A stretch of 64,000 nt of DNA from an uncultured Candidatus Melainabacteria bacterium (GTDB lineage: Bacteria > Cyanobacteriota > Vampirovibrionia > Gastranaerophilales > Gastranaerophilaceae). The position numbers and the translations under genes are program-made. A model generated the notes under the pieces. That model saw only the letters and a list, made by a program, of their open reading frames with translations, had not been told where the DNA came from and ran no database searches. The stretch's first letter is position 1; each line of letters opens with the position of its first letter. Positions 8,378 through 15,721 of the stretch are shown piece after piece. The stretch is from assembly GCA_934757155.1 (NCBI GenBank), contig CAKVLI010000002.1, forward strand, positions 139,602 through 203,601, given 5' to 3'.

Positions 8378-9238
8378 ATGAAAACATTCGGAATTATAGC
8401 TCTCGCGGGCGGTGTAAATGTCGAAAAACTTGGAAAAGCGGTTACAAATATTAAGGAATTGGGATACAACGTAAAAGTTTCCAAAAATATCCTTGATGAA
8501 TACAGATATTTGGCAGGTTCTGATGAGAAAAAGCTAGAAGAATTATACAAATTTTTCCTTGACCCTGAAATTGATATCATCTTAAACGCGCGCGGCGGCT
8601 ATGGTTCAATTAGATTGATTAACAAAATTGATTACGAAGTTATCAAAAATAACCCTAAAATATTTTGCGGATTTTCTGATATCACGGCTCTTTTGCTGAT
8701 GATTTACAAAAAAACCGGGCTAATTACTTACCACGGACCAATGGCTTGCAGTGATTTTACGGATATTCAGCTTAACCCCGCTGAGGATGCCCCCAAACCG
8801 TTCACAATTCCAAACTTTTTCAATGCCATAAATGACGAACCGTTGGAATTTGTCGGAAACAAGGTATACAAAGACGGCTACGCAGAAGGGATAATATGGG
8901 GCGGAAATCTTTCAACCGTTGTATCACTCTGCGGGCAAGACTTTATTCCTGACGAAGATTTTATATTCTTCGCAGAAGACCTGAATGAACCTGTTTATAA
9001 GATTGATAAAATGTTTACCCAGCTCTTTAATATCGAGAGATTCAGGGGCAAATGTAAAGGAGTTGTCTTGGGGGATTTTCTGAACGCCGGAAACGAAAAG
9101 TGGCTTGATGAACTTTTTGAAGAGTTTAGAGTGCCTACTATTGGCGGGTTTAAAATCACTCACAATCCTGAGAAAATAACAATTCCTATCGGTAAAAAAG
9201 CATCACTTGAAAATGTCGTTCTAAAAATTGGCAGTTAG
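8378..9238 (+). CDS. LD-carboxypeptidase-like peptidase (family S66)
   Basis: A 286-residue protein of the LdcA/MccF family, serine peptidases that trim the terminal D-Ala from tetrapeptide stems during wall recycling, or cleave microcin-type conjugates. Visible motifs: ARGGYGSIRL near 72-81, the nucleophile region FCGFSDITALL near 105-115 with Ser at about 109, the Glu of F-F-A-E-D near 202-206, and H-N-P-E-K..I-P-I-G at the C-terminus holding the catalytic His. Length is right for the family. No Sec signal peptide, as for cytoplasmic LdcA. MurQ at 56680 gives the cell a second wall-recycling step. Confidence 0.88.
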   Translation: MKTFGIIALAGGVNVEKLGKAVTNIKELGYNVKVSKNILDEYRYLAGSDEKKLEELYKFFLDPEIDIILNARGGYGSIRLINKIDYEVIKNNPKIFCGFSDITALLLMIYKKTGLITYHGPMACSDFTDIQLNPAEDAPKPFTIPNFFNAINDEPLEFVGNKVYKDGYAEGIIWGGNLSTVVSLCGQDFIPDEDFIFFAEDLNEPVYKIDKMFTQLFNIERFRGKCKGVVLGDFLNAGNEKWLDELFEEFRVPTIGGFKITHNPEKITIPIGKKASLENVVLKIGS

Positions 9239-9299
9239 TTTATAATAACACCATCCTCTCCTGCTTAGTAAGGGAAGGAAGGGATGAGGTAATGATACT

Positions 9300-9390
9300 C
9301 ATTTTACCTTGCGATTCTTCGCGTACGCTCAGAATGACAAAAATTCCCCTCCCTTGGGGGAGGGTGGCACGCAGTGTCAGGAGAGGGTTC
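9300..9390. repeat. Dispersed repeats between LD-carboxypeptidase and SRP RNA
   Basis: Holds a copy of the CGATTCTTCG...CAGAATGACA family and the GAGGGTGGCACGCAGTG palindrome family; related copies occur near 12.8, 14.9, 21.8, 28.7 and 63.8 kb. No gene is supported here. Confidence 0.7.
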
Positions 9391-9437
9391 AAAAGAGCCA
9401 ACCTTGTAATCATAACTTTTTTGTGTTACAATTACCC

Positions 9438-9704
9438 CTGCCGTACTCCACGGGGACTTTGCGGATCTCTCGACCCGAACGCTTATGCGGGGTGCAGAGC
9501 CTGCTGTGAGGGATATAGGAAAATCGCCTATGTTTGTATGGCCGTTGATAGTTTAAAATATGATGGCGCAAGCTGTTGAACCGTGTCAGGATGGAAACAT
9601 AGCAGCACTAAGACAATCCTTGCGGGTGTTATATCTTTAAAAAGTAGGTCATAAAAGCAAAATCGGTTTTTGTATGTTTCGATAGGCAGTGGTACGGTTT
9701 TTTT
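9438..9704 (+). ncRNA. ffs: Signal recognition particle RNA, large form with Alu domain
   Basis: The conserved helix 8 core is visible at about 9580-9612: a GTGTCAGG strand, a GAAA tetraloop closed by ATG/CAT, then AGCAGCAC. The 5' end CCGTAC (9441-9446) pairs with GTACGG (9692-9697), and the T-run after it is the terminator. About 265 nt in total, with a 5' region matching the Alu domain layout of Bacillus 6S-like scRNA (CCGTxCT, then GCGGAT and GCTTATGCG segments). The RNA binds Ffh and targets nascent membrane proteins. An upstream TACAAT at about 9427 may be the -10. Open reading frames crossing this interval are spurious. Confidence 0.88.
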
Positions 9705-9719
9705 ATTAGGAACGAATTA

Positions 9720-9812
9720 AAATTCTTCCGACTTGTAGATTATATTTACCCCCCAAATGACAGTAAACTGGTAGTTATATCTACAAGCTTAATATATTTA
9801 CCCCCCCCCTAC
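9720..9812. repeat. Two inverted copies of the TAAATGTATT repeat with C-tracts
   Basis: Two reverse-orientation units end in TATATTTACCCC..., the second with a nine-C tract. They lie between the SRP RNA terminator and the GNAT-like gene. Confidence 0.65.
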
Positions 9813-9849
9813 CCCCGCAAAAATATTTTTTACCGTTTTTATATTGAGT

Positions 9850-10401
9850 ATGATAAACTCAATTAATTTCAAAGGTACATATATTGCTCCGGCTACTGTC
9901 AAAAAGTTTAACGGAGAAAACTATACTGATAAAAAAGTCGCACTGGTCGAACTTTCCACGGATTCCGATGAAGATATGAGATTGATGAACGAACTTTCCT
10001 ATGAGTGGGATCATCATCTGAGTTTTGCCGCTGATATTCGAGACAAGTTTTCCGACTATTACGTTGCTTTAGACCCAAGTCCGAAAGAAAAATTTTATAT
10101 TCTGACAGAGCAGAAAAAAAACTTTGATAACTTGGATTCGCTTGACGTTCTTGCAACGACACAATTAAAGAAGATTCCGGAGGGTATTTATATAGATTTT
10201 TTACAAGTTGCTCCGGATTATGGCGCTCGAAGTACAACAACTTCTCCGTTTAAAAATGTCGGCTCAGGCTTTTTGGATGCGGTAAAATCGTTGTATCCTA
10301 AAAACAACATACTTCTTGACCCGATTGAATCCGCAATAAATTTTTATAAGAAAAACGGATTTAAAACTCTCAAAAGGCAAATGATTTTCAGAGCAAAATA
10401 G
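9850..10401 (+). CDS. GNAT-fold acetyltransferase-like protein with N-terminal NFKG motif
   Basis: A 183-residue protein. It begins MINSINFKGTYIAP, the FKG-type start seen in other proteins here. The C-terminal segment P-I-E-S-A-I-N-F-Y-K-K-N-G-F-K is the typical last part of GNAT N-acetyltransferases (A-x-x-F-Y-x-x-x-G-F). The canonical Q/R-x-x-G-x-G/A acetyl-CoA loop is only loosely represented near 141-153 (F-K-N-V-G-S-G-F-L-D), so activity is uncertain. The in-frame TTG at 9844 is possible but the ATG at 9850 is preferred; neither has a clear ribosome site. It ends two bases from the convergent YihY gene. Confidence 0.6.
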   Translation: MINSINFKGTYIAPATVKKFNGENYTDKKVALVELSTDSDEDMRLMNELSYEWDHHLSFAADIRDKFSDYYVALDPSPKEKFYILTEQKKNFDNLDSLDVLATTQLKKIPEGIYIDFLQVAPDYGARSTTTSPFKNVGSGFLDAVKSLYPKNNILLDPIESAINFYKKNGFKTLKRQMIFRAK

Positions 10402-10403
10402 TT

Positions 10404-11297
10404 CTATTCAGTAGCTTCATTTTCTCTGGCACTGCGTTTTGCAGTAATCTCTTCTTTACGTTCAAGTTTTGTATACAATTGCCAATTGATTTCTCCGCCA
10501 ATAAGAATAAGAATTGATGTATAGTACATCCACATCATCATAACCGCAAAGCCGGCAATCGTTCCGTATACAAAGTTATACGTGTGCAAATTGTTGATAT
10601 AGATTGAAAACAGCCAAGAGCCCAACAACCAAGAGATACAGAAGAATATTGACCCCGGAAGCGCGCTGTGTCTACGTAATTTTTCCTGTCCAGTAAGGTC
10701 AGGAAGTATGTAGTAACTCAGATACGCCATAATAAACAACGTCAAAAACGCAATCGGCCAACGTACAAGTAACATAACATCAGCAATATGTTCTGTCATA
10801 CCCAAGTATGCAACCAAGAATTTTATGATAACTTTACCGAAGACAATCAATGTTATGCTCAAGAATAAAACCAAAGTGTTCACAAACACCATAATCAAAG
10901 CCAAAAGCCTTGAGTAGATGAAGTTTCTGGTTTCTTTTACTTTATAAGCTCTGTTCAACCCCTTTGCCACAATCGCAATCGTATTTGTAGACAAAAATAG
11001 AGTTATGCAGAAGCCCAAAACCGCGACTAAACCGCCCTTTGAGAAGAAAAATACTTCGTTCAAAACTGTGTTGATAACCGTCATAACATCAGTCGGAACA
11101 ATATTGTGCATAAATACAAATATAGGTTCCATAAACGAATGTTTTCCAAGCCATCCAAAAAGCGCCGTCAAAAATAACATAAACGGGCAAATTCCGATAC
11201 AGAGCATAAAGCCCATTTCAGACGCCATTCCGAAAAAGTCGTTATCAATAACCGATTGAATTATATTCTTAAGAATCTTAAACCTGTTTTTATTCAT
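10404..11297 (-). CDS. YihY/BrkB-family inner membrane protein
   Basis: A 297-residue polytopic membrane protein with about six hydrophobic helices, a cytoplasmic N-terminus (MNKNRFKILKNI) and a charged C-terminal tail (K-R-S-A-R-E-N-E). The family motif area G-M-A-S-E-M-G-F.L..G-I-C-P-F at 23-40 matches the usual A..aAYylflSLfPlll segment of YihY/BrkB proteins. They were once called RNase BN in error; their transport or structural role is not settled. Start and the NrnA stop overlap as TAATG, so the two genes are translationally coupled. Confidence 0.88.
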   Translation of the reverse strand: MNKNRFKILKNIIQSVIDNDFFGMASEMGFMLCIGICPFMLFLTALFGWLGKHSFMEPIFVFMHNIVPTDVMTVINTVLNEVFFFSKGGLVAVLGFCITLFLSTNTIAIVAKGLNRAYKVKETRNFIYSRLLALIMVFVNTLVLFLSITLIVFGKVIIKFLVAYLGMTEHIADVMLLVRWPIAFLTLFIMAYLSYYILPDLTGQEKLRRHSALPGSIFFCISWLLGSWLFSIYINNLHTYNFVYGTIAGFAVMMMWMYYTSILILIGGEINWQLYTKLERKEEITAKRSARENEATE

Positions 11298-12244
11298 TAT
11301 AAATTAATCTCTTTCAACAATTTTTCGACAGAATCTTTTACAGATGCTTTAATTGTACATCCTGCAGCAAATGTATGACCGCCGCCACCAAATTCAGTAC
11401 AAATTTTTGCAACATCCAAATGCTTAGAACGCATAGAAACCTTTGTCGTTTTGGAATCAACTTCCTTGACAACAAAAGAAACTTCTGTTGTATCAATAGC
11501 CCTCAAAGTTTCTGCTATTCCGTCTGTATAATCATCCCCTGCCGAAAATTTCTCCAAATCTTTTTTATACACAGTTGTGTAAGCAATTTTATTATCGTTT
11601 AAAAATTCAGCCTTATTTACGCAATAATTCTGGAACATTACCAAGTTCTTGCTCTTCGTTTCATAACAATATTTGTAAAGCAAATTCGGATTAGCGCCGG
11701 CTTCCACCAAATCCGCAACCGCTCTGAAAACGTTTGCAGTAGTATTCTCAAACCTAAAATTGCCCGTATCAGTCATTATTGCTGTATACAAACAAACTGC
11801 TGAATCTTTATCCAGTTTCCAACCGTTTTTCTTAAAATAGTTATACAAAACCTCACCCGTAGAGCTTGCTTCGGGTTCAATTAATTGATAAACCCCAAAC
11901 TTCGGATTTGTTTTGTGGTGGTCGATATTTACCGTGACTTTTGCCTTGTCAAAGAATATCTTGGAATCTCTTACCCTATCAATCGCCGCAACATCAAGAG
12001 TTATCACCAAATCATAAACAAGTGACTGGTCAAAATATCTTTCCGCAAGTCCGATATTAGGCAAGAATTTGTAGTTAAACGGAACGTTTGAAACTACATT
12101 CATATCTGCCTTGATTTTAAAGCGATTGTATATCATAGAATACATTGCGCACATAGACCCAAGCGTGTCGCCGTCAGGGTTTACATGGCTTAATAATAGT
12201 ATCTTTTTCGAACTTTTTATGATATCATCAAGATTAAATTCCAT
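11297..12244 (-). CDS. nrnA: DHH/DHHA1 phosphoesterase, NrnA-like oligoribonuclease / pAp phosphatase
   Basis: A 315-residue protein. The DHH domain shows H-V-N-P-D-G-D-T-L-G-S (19-29) and the N-I-D-H-H-K motif at about 109-114, which bind the two Mn ions. A DHHA1 domain ends in GGGGHTFAAGC (285-300). Members degrade 2-5 nt RNAs and dephosphorylate 3',5'-pAp. The size and absence of extra domains fit NrnA rather than GdpP or RecJ. First gene of a two-gene unit with yihY. A TTATAATG stretch lies just before the ATG and no ribosome site is evident. Confidence 0.88.
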   Translation of the reverse strand: MEFNLDDIIKSSKKILLLSHVNPDGDTLGSMCAMYSMIYNRFKIKADMNVVSNVPFNYKFLPNIGLAERYFDQSLVYDLVITLDVAAIDRVRDSKIFFDKAKVTVNIDHHKTNPKFGVYQLIEPEASSTGEVLYNYFKKNGWKLDKDSAVCLYTAIMTDTGNFRFENTTANVFRAVADLVEAGANPNLLYKYCYETKSKNLVMFQNYCVNKAEFLNDNKIAYTTVYKKDLEKFSAGDDYTDGIAETLRAIDTTEVSFVVKEVDSKTTKVSMRSKHLDVAKICTEFGGGGHTFAAGCTIKASVKDSVEKLLKEINL

Positions 12245-12279
12245 GGCATTATAATATCATAAAGGGTTTTTAAAAGAAA

Positions 12280-12603
12280 ATGGGGAAGGTTCTCTATACC
12301 GATTTTGAAGGAGTTGATTCTGTCATTGACTCAATGATGGACAATCCGCAATTAAAAAAAGCCATTACCAGAACAAATTTGTACAAGTTCTGGGATAGTA
12401 TTCTGCCGGAAAAATTCAAGAAGAAATCAAAACCCTACAGCATGCTCCCCGGCGGAGTTATGGTCGTTGCCTGCGAAAACCCCGTTATGGCACAAGAGCT
12501 TTCACTACACAAAATCATGCTTATAAAGAAATTTGAACCCTATGCAAAAAGCATGAAAATGAGATTAACCGACATGAAATTCGACCCTAAAAAATGGGGG
12601 TAA
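12280..12603 (+). CDS. DUF721 / DciA-like protein
   Basis: A 107-residue protein. The family core is visible as G-V-M-V-V-A-C-E-N-P-V-M-A-Q-E-L-S near 65-82 (small strand, then A-Q-E-L-S helix), followed by I-K-K-F-E-P and a final M-R-L-T-D-M-K-F. DUF721 includes DciA, which assists loading of the replicative helicase DnaB in bacteria lacking DnaC. Here it is compact, with no long disordered tail. Stands alone, divergent from nrnA. The link to replication is family knowledge, not visible from the neighbours. Confidence 0.65.
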   Translation: MGKVLYTDFEGVDSVIDSMMDNPQLKKAITRTNLYKFWDSILPEKFKKKSKPYSMLPGGVMVVACENPVMAQELSLHKIMLIKKFEPYAKSMKMRLTDMKFDPKKWG

Positions 12604-13080
12604 ATGTATTTGGTTGGTTGGTCAAGACTACTTGCTTGACGTCCTTCGGAACGGGTGTAAAGGGGTAAATGTATATGGTTGGTTTGTTGTGACTACCGGT
12701 TGGGTGTGTTTTAGTGACCAAGTGATCGGGTGAACAAGTGACCAAGGAATTTGCCCTCGTCATCCTGAGCGTATGCGAAGGATTGCAAGGGCTTGTAGTC
12801 ACACGCAAAAAGTGCCACGTCATTACGAGCGGGTGCGAAGGGGGTAAATATATCAACTAACCCCTCATCCTAGCCTTCTCCCTTAGAGAAGGAACATGCA
12901 CTTTTCCCCTCTCCTTGGAGAGGGTGGCACGAAGTGACGAGAGAGGGTTTGATGTTACCCCACCCCTTGAGGGCGGCGGATTTTCGGTAGGGCGACGGCG
13001 AAGCCTAGCCCGTAAGGTCGAGCCAAACGTTACTTTGGCGAGAGCCCGAATAATCCAAGACGGGGGTTAGGGGGCGGGGT
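12597..13080. repeat. Composite repeat block
   Basis: No gene. In order: two TAAATGTAT units 65 bases apart (12602 and 12667), short TGACCAAGTGA repeats (12713-12747), a GTCATCCTGAGCG...GAAGGATTGCAAGG unit (12758-12790), a CATTACGAGCG variant, the CTCCTTGGAGAGGGTGGCAC palindrome (12907-12949), and a GC-richer tail. It follows the DUF721 gene and abuts the 3' end of the GLUG flagellin gene. Confidence 0.75.
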
Positions 13081-13081
13081 T

Positions 13082-14833
13082 TTACAATAACTGCAACGCA
13101 AGCGCAGGGGATTGGTTAGCGGTCGACATTAGTGTCGCAGACGCATTTTGTAAAATCTGCATTTTAATATAATCGCTCGAAACATCCGCGATATCCGCAT
13201 CCCTCAATGTTGAGCGCGAGGACACCAAATTCTCATACTGTGTCGAAATCTCATCTAATGCACTTTCCAGTCTGTTCTGCACAGCTCCATATTCAGTCTG
13301 TTTTTTGGTTATTTGAGACATTATGCCGTCAATTAAATCAAACACGTCATCGTTTTCCAAACGCGTCTTTTGCAATCTGCTCAACCCGTCAAGAGCAAAC
13401 CACGCCTCAAACTCAACATTACTGTTCTCTGACGAATTTATCCCTACTTGCAAATTCACTTTAGCACCAAAATTTACACCCAAAACATTTGTTAAAACAG
13501 GCTCAATTCCTGTACCAGTTAGTTTTAGCATAGTGTTGACGTTCGTATTGTAACTGGAATCTGCTATGCTGAATGACGAACTTCTTAAATTCCCAACAAA
13601 AATACCCGTTGCAGTTGAACCGTTAACAGCACCATACACAGCACAATTGGTCAATTGTGAGTTATTGGTATCACCTGTTATACCACCAACAGAACTTGTT
13701 CCAGAAATATCGCCGGAAGAATAACTATTTGACGCAACAATACTGGAACCACCAACCACACCGGAAATTCCACCTATCTTAGATGTTCCAACAACTTCAC
13801 AAGTCGTATAACAATAAGATGCTGAACTATAATTCAATAGCCCAACTAAACCACCAACTTCGGAAACACCAGAGACAGAACCACCTTCAACATAACAGTT
13901 GTCTGGCGTTTTGTAATAAGCTGCACCTCTTAATGCACCAACATCATGTTGCCCAGTTACATGCGGATTTATTAAACCCAAATTTTTAACCAACATACCC
14001 TCTTGACTTCCAACAAGCCCCTGATTATTGCTTTTAGGTCTGTTTATATACAAACCCGATATCGTATGACCATTGCCATCAAGAGTACATCCGGTGGACG
14101 TGCCTATCGGAACCCAACCGCCTTCGCCTTTTGCGTTAAGATTAGATTTGCAAAATTTGCTTATATCAATATCCGCAGCCAAAACAAACTCGCATGTGCC
14201 TGATATATTTCCGGAATTCACCATCTGAGCGAGTTTTACCAAGCCTTCTTCTGTTGATATAGAATAAGTCCCGCTCGTGATTTTCGTAGTAGAATCAACA
14301 TCCTCTAACTTATCCATAGTGCTGGTATCACGCTCTTCAATTTTTTTCAAAAAGCCTTTTTCATTAGGTACTAATTTTGTACCATTAGCCGCAGTAGGTG
14401 CAGTAGAATTAAAATCGTTAAAAAGCTTGATGCCGTTATATGAAGCTGTCTCTCGCACACGGTAAAGCTCTGTAATAATAGCTTGCGCCTCAGTATTAAG
14501 TGCATTTAGAGATTTGATACCGTAAGTCCCGTTATGAGCCTGCGTAGCCAACGCTCGTAATCGAGATGTCATATCTGACATCAAAGAGAGAGAATCAGAC
14601 GCAGTCGCAACCATCTCTAAACCCATACTAACGTTGTCTTCTGCAACCTGATAAGCGTTGATTTTGGTCGTCATGTTTGTGGAGATACTGTAGTTTGCTG
14701 CATTGTCGCTTGCGTGATTAATTTTTAAGCCCGTAGTCATTCGCTCAATCGCTTGATTGAGTTTGTTAGTGGAGTTTGTAAGACTACTTTGGGCGATAAG
14801 TGAGGCGATGTTTGTTTTGATAGTCAGGCTCAT
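13082..14833 (-). CDS. Flagellin with an inserted GLUG-repeat variable domain
   Basis: A 583-residue flagellin, about twice the length of the second flagellin (49564). Residues 1-140 are the D0/D1 N-terminal helices (T-N-I-A-S-L-I-A-Q, E-R-M-T-T-G-L-K-I-N-H-A-S-D-N-A-A). The last 100 residues are the matching C-terminal helices (S-T-L-R-D-A-D-I-A-D, ending A-L-A-L-Q-L-L). Between them, about 185-430, lies a beta-rich repeat region: L-D-G-N-G-H-T-I-S-G-L-Y near 251-262, then V-G-G-L-V-G, I-G-G-I-S-G and V-G-G-I-T-G units about 25 residues apart with N/S-x-Y/C between them. These are GLUG motifs, usual in bacterial surface adhesins. Seven Cys lie in the insertion, rare for flagellins. GAGGTGA gives a ribosome site. 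No flagellar assembly genes are adjacent. Confidence 0.85.
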   Translation of the reverse strand: MSLTIKTNIASLIAQSSLTNSTNKLNQAIERMTTGLKINHASDNAANYSISTNMTTKINAYQVAEDNVSMGLEMVATASDSLSLMSDMTSRLRALATQAHNGTYGIKSLNALNTEAQAIITELYRVRETASYNGIKLFNDFNSTAPTAANGTKLVPNEKGFLKKIEERDTSTMDKLEDVDSTTKITSGTYSISTEEGLVKLAQMVNSGNISGTCEFVLAADIDISKFCKSNLNAKGEGGWVPIGTSTGCTLDGNGHTISGLYINRPKSNNQGLVGSQEGMLVKNLGLINPHVTGQHDVGALRGAAYYKTPDNCYVEGGSVSGVSEVGGLVGLLNYSSASYCYTTCEVVGTSKIGGISGVVGGSSIVASNSYSSGDISGTSSVGGITGDTNNSQLTNCAVYGAVNGSTATGIFVGNLRSSSFSIADSSYNTNVNTMLKLTGTGIEPVLTNVLGVNFGAKVNLQVGINSSENSNVEFEAWFALDGLSRLQKTRLENDDVFDLIDGIMSQITKKQTEYGAVQNRLESALDEISTQYENLVSSRSTLRDADIADVSSDYIKMQILQNASATLMSTANQSPALALQLL

Positions 14834-15180
14834 GATGTCACCTCACCCTTTATCCCTCTCCTCAAGGAGAGGAAAATAATGTCATGCTGAACTTGGTTCA
14901 GCATCTTACCAGCCTGTAGTCCAATGCTAAACTGGTAAGGTCCTGAAATAAATTCAGGACGACAAGGAGTATTAAAACCTTGCGATTCTTCGGCTAAAGC
15001 CTCAGAATGACGGGGTGTTTTACCCCACACCCCAGCCCTCCCCCTCAAGGGGCGAGGGAGCTGAACAAAGCGCAAATCATTAGTAGGCAGGCACATAGAG
15101 CTTACCTCCTTTCCGGAGGACATTAAGCCTGTAATACAGACCAAACGGGCATATAGATTTACCCCCCCCCCGCAAAGCGC
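14834..15180. repeat. Composite repeat block upstream of the GLUG flagellin
   Basis: Contains CTCAAGGAGAGG, GTCATGCTGAAC...GTTCAGCAT, CGATTCTTCGGCTAAAGCC...AGAATGAC, a CCTCAAGGGGCGAGG palindrome and a partial TAAATGTATT unit ending in a C10 tract at 15162-15171. Reading frames here translate repeats only. Confidence 0.7.
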
Positions 15181-15285
15181 GGTGATATCAGGGTTTAAGC
15201 TCTCTATGTATATAGTCAATTGCCTACTCTGCTCTAACATATCGCCTTTCTTAATTATATCCGTATATCTTCTTAATTCCACATG

Positions 15286-15346
15286 TTTACAATTTAGTAA
15301 CGCTTCTTTACAAAAACCGTTACATATGTTAATAAAAATTTACAAT
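15286..15346. promoter_or_regulatory. Cluster of four TTTACA-type half-sites (HLR1-like)
   Basis: TTTACAAT (15286), TTTACAAA (15307), GTTACATA (15319) and TTTACAAT (15339) fit the half-site of the cyanobacterial RpaB box. Spacings of 21, 12 and 20 bases place the first two and last two on one DNA face. Located about 450 bases upstream of the flagellin start. Confidence 0.35.
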
Positions 15347-15370
15347 TTTGGGGGCATCCACACTCCCTAA

Positions 15371-15595
15371 CCCTGTCTTGGCTTTGCTTCACACTCGAAC
15401 AGTTTCAGAGACGACTCTACATTTAAAATTCCACAAGAATGGTGGAGAGGTGGCAACACAAAAGGTTTTTCATCCGCCAGCGGCGGAAATAATACACTTG
15501 TAACAGGCAACTGGGATGACTTTGTAGAGATCCTTCAGACAAAAGATTTCAGACCTGTTGTTGACCAACATGTTCAAATAGAAAAAAACTTCTGA
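15371..15595 (+). pseudogene. Gene remnant, C-terminal fragment
   Basis: An open frame of 74 codons begins directly after a stop and has no usable start codon. It encodes a protein-like sequence (FRDDSTFKIPQEWWRGG, then NWDDFVEILQTKDFRPV) ending QIEKNF with normal codon choice and no low complexity, so it looks like the surviving C-terminus of a lost gene. Family not recognised. A weak T-run follows. The 5' part seems to have been replaced by repeat DNA. Confidence 0.4.
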
Positions 15596-15721
15596 ATTAT
15601 AAAGAGGTCTTTTTTTATGCAACTTTTCTCTCCCAAAAATCGCCTTAGTAGGTAATTATTTCGACAAACAGTATATTTTTAACATGTTTATGCTAACATA
15701 TTCTTAATTGGAGAGGTATTT

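Noticed and set aside
9292..9579. 95-codon frame
   Set aside because: Lies across repeats and the 5' half of the SRP RNA; no protein character.
12597..12720. Tandem 65-base units considered as a CRISPR array
   Set aside because: Units are degenerate, not separated by unique spacers of constant length, and no cas gene is present.
12587..12856. 89-codon minus-strand frame
   Set aside because: Composed of TAAATGTATT and TCATCCTGAG repeats.
14830..15282. 150-codon frame upstream of the GLUG flagellin
   Set aside because: Most of it translates dispersed repeats (segments like RHSEALAEES and PEFISGPYQ), which produce false proteins; it also overlaps the flagellin ribosome site region.
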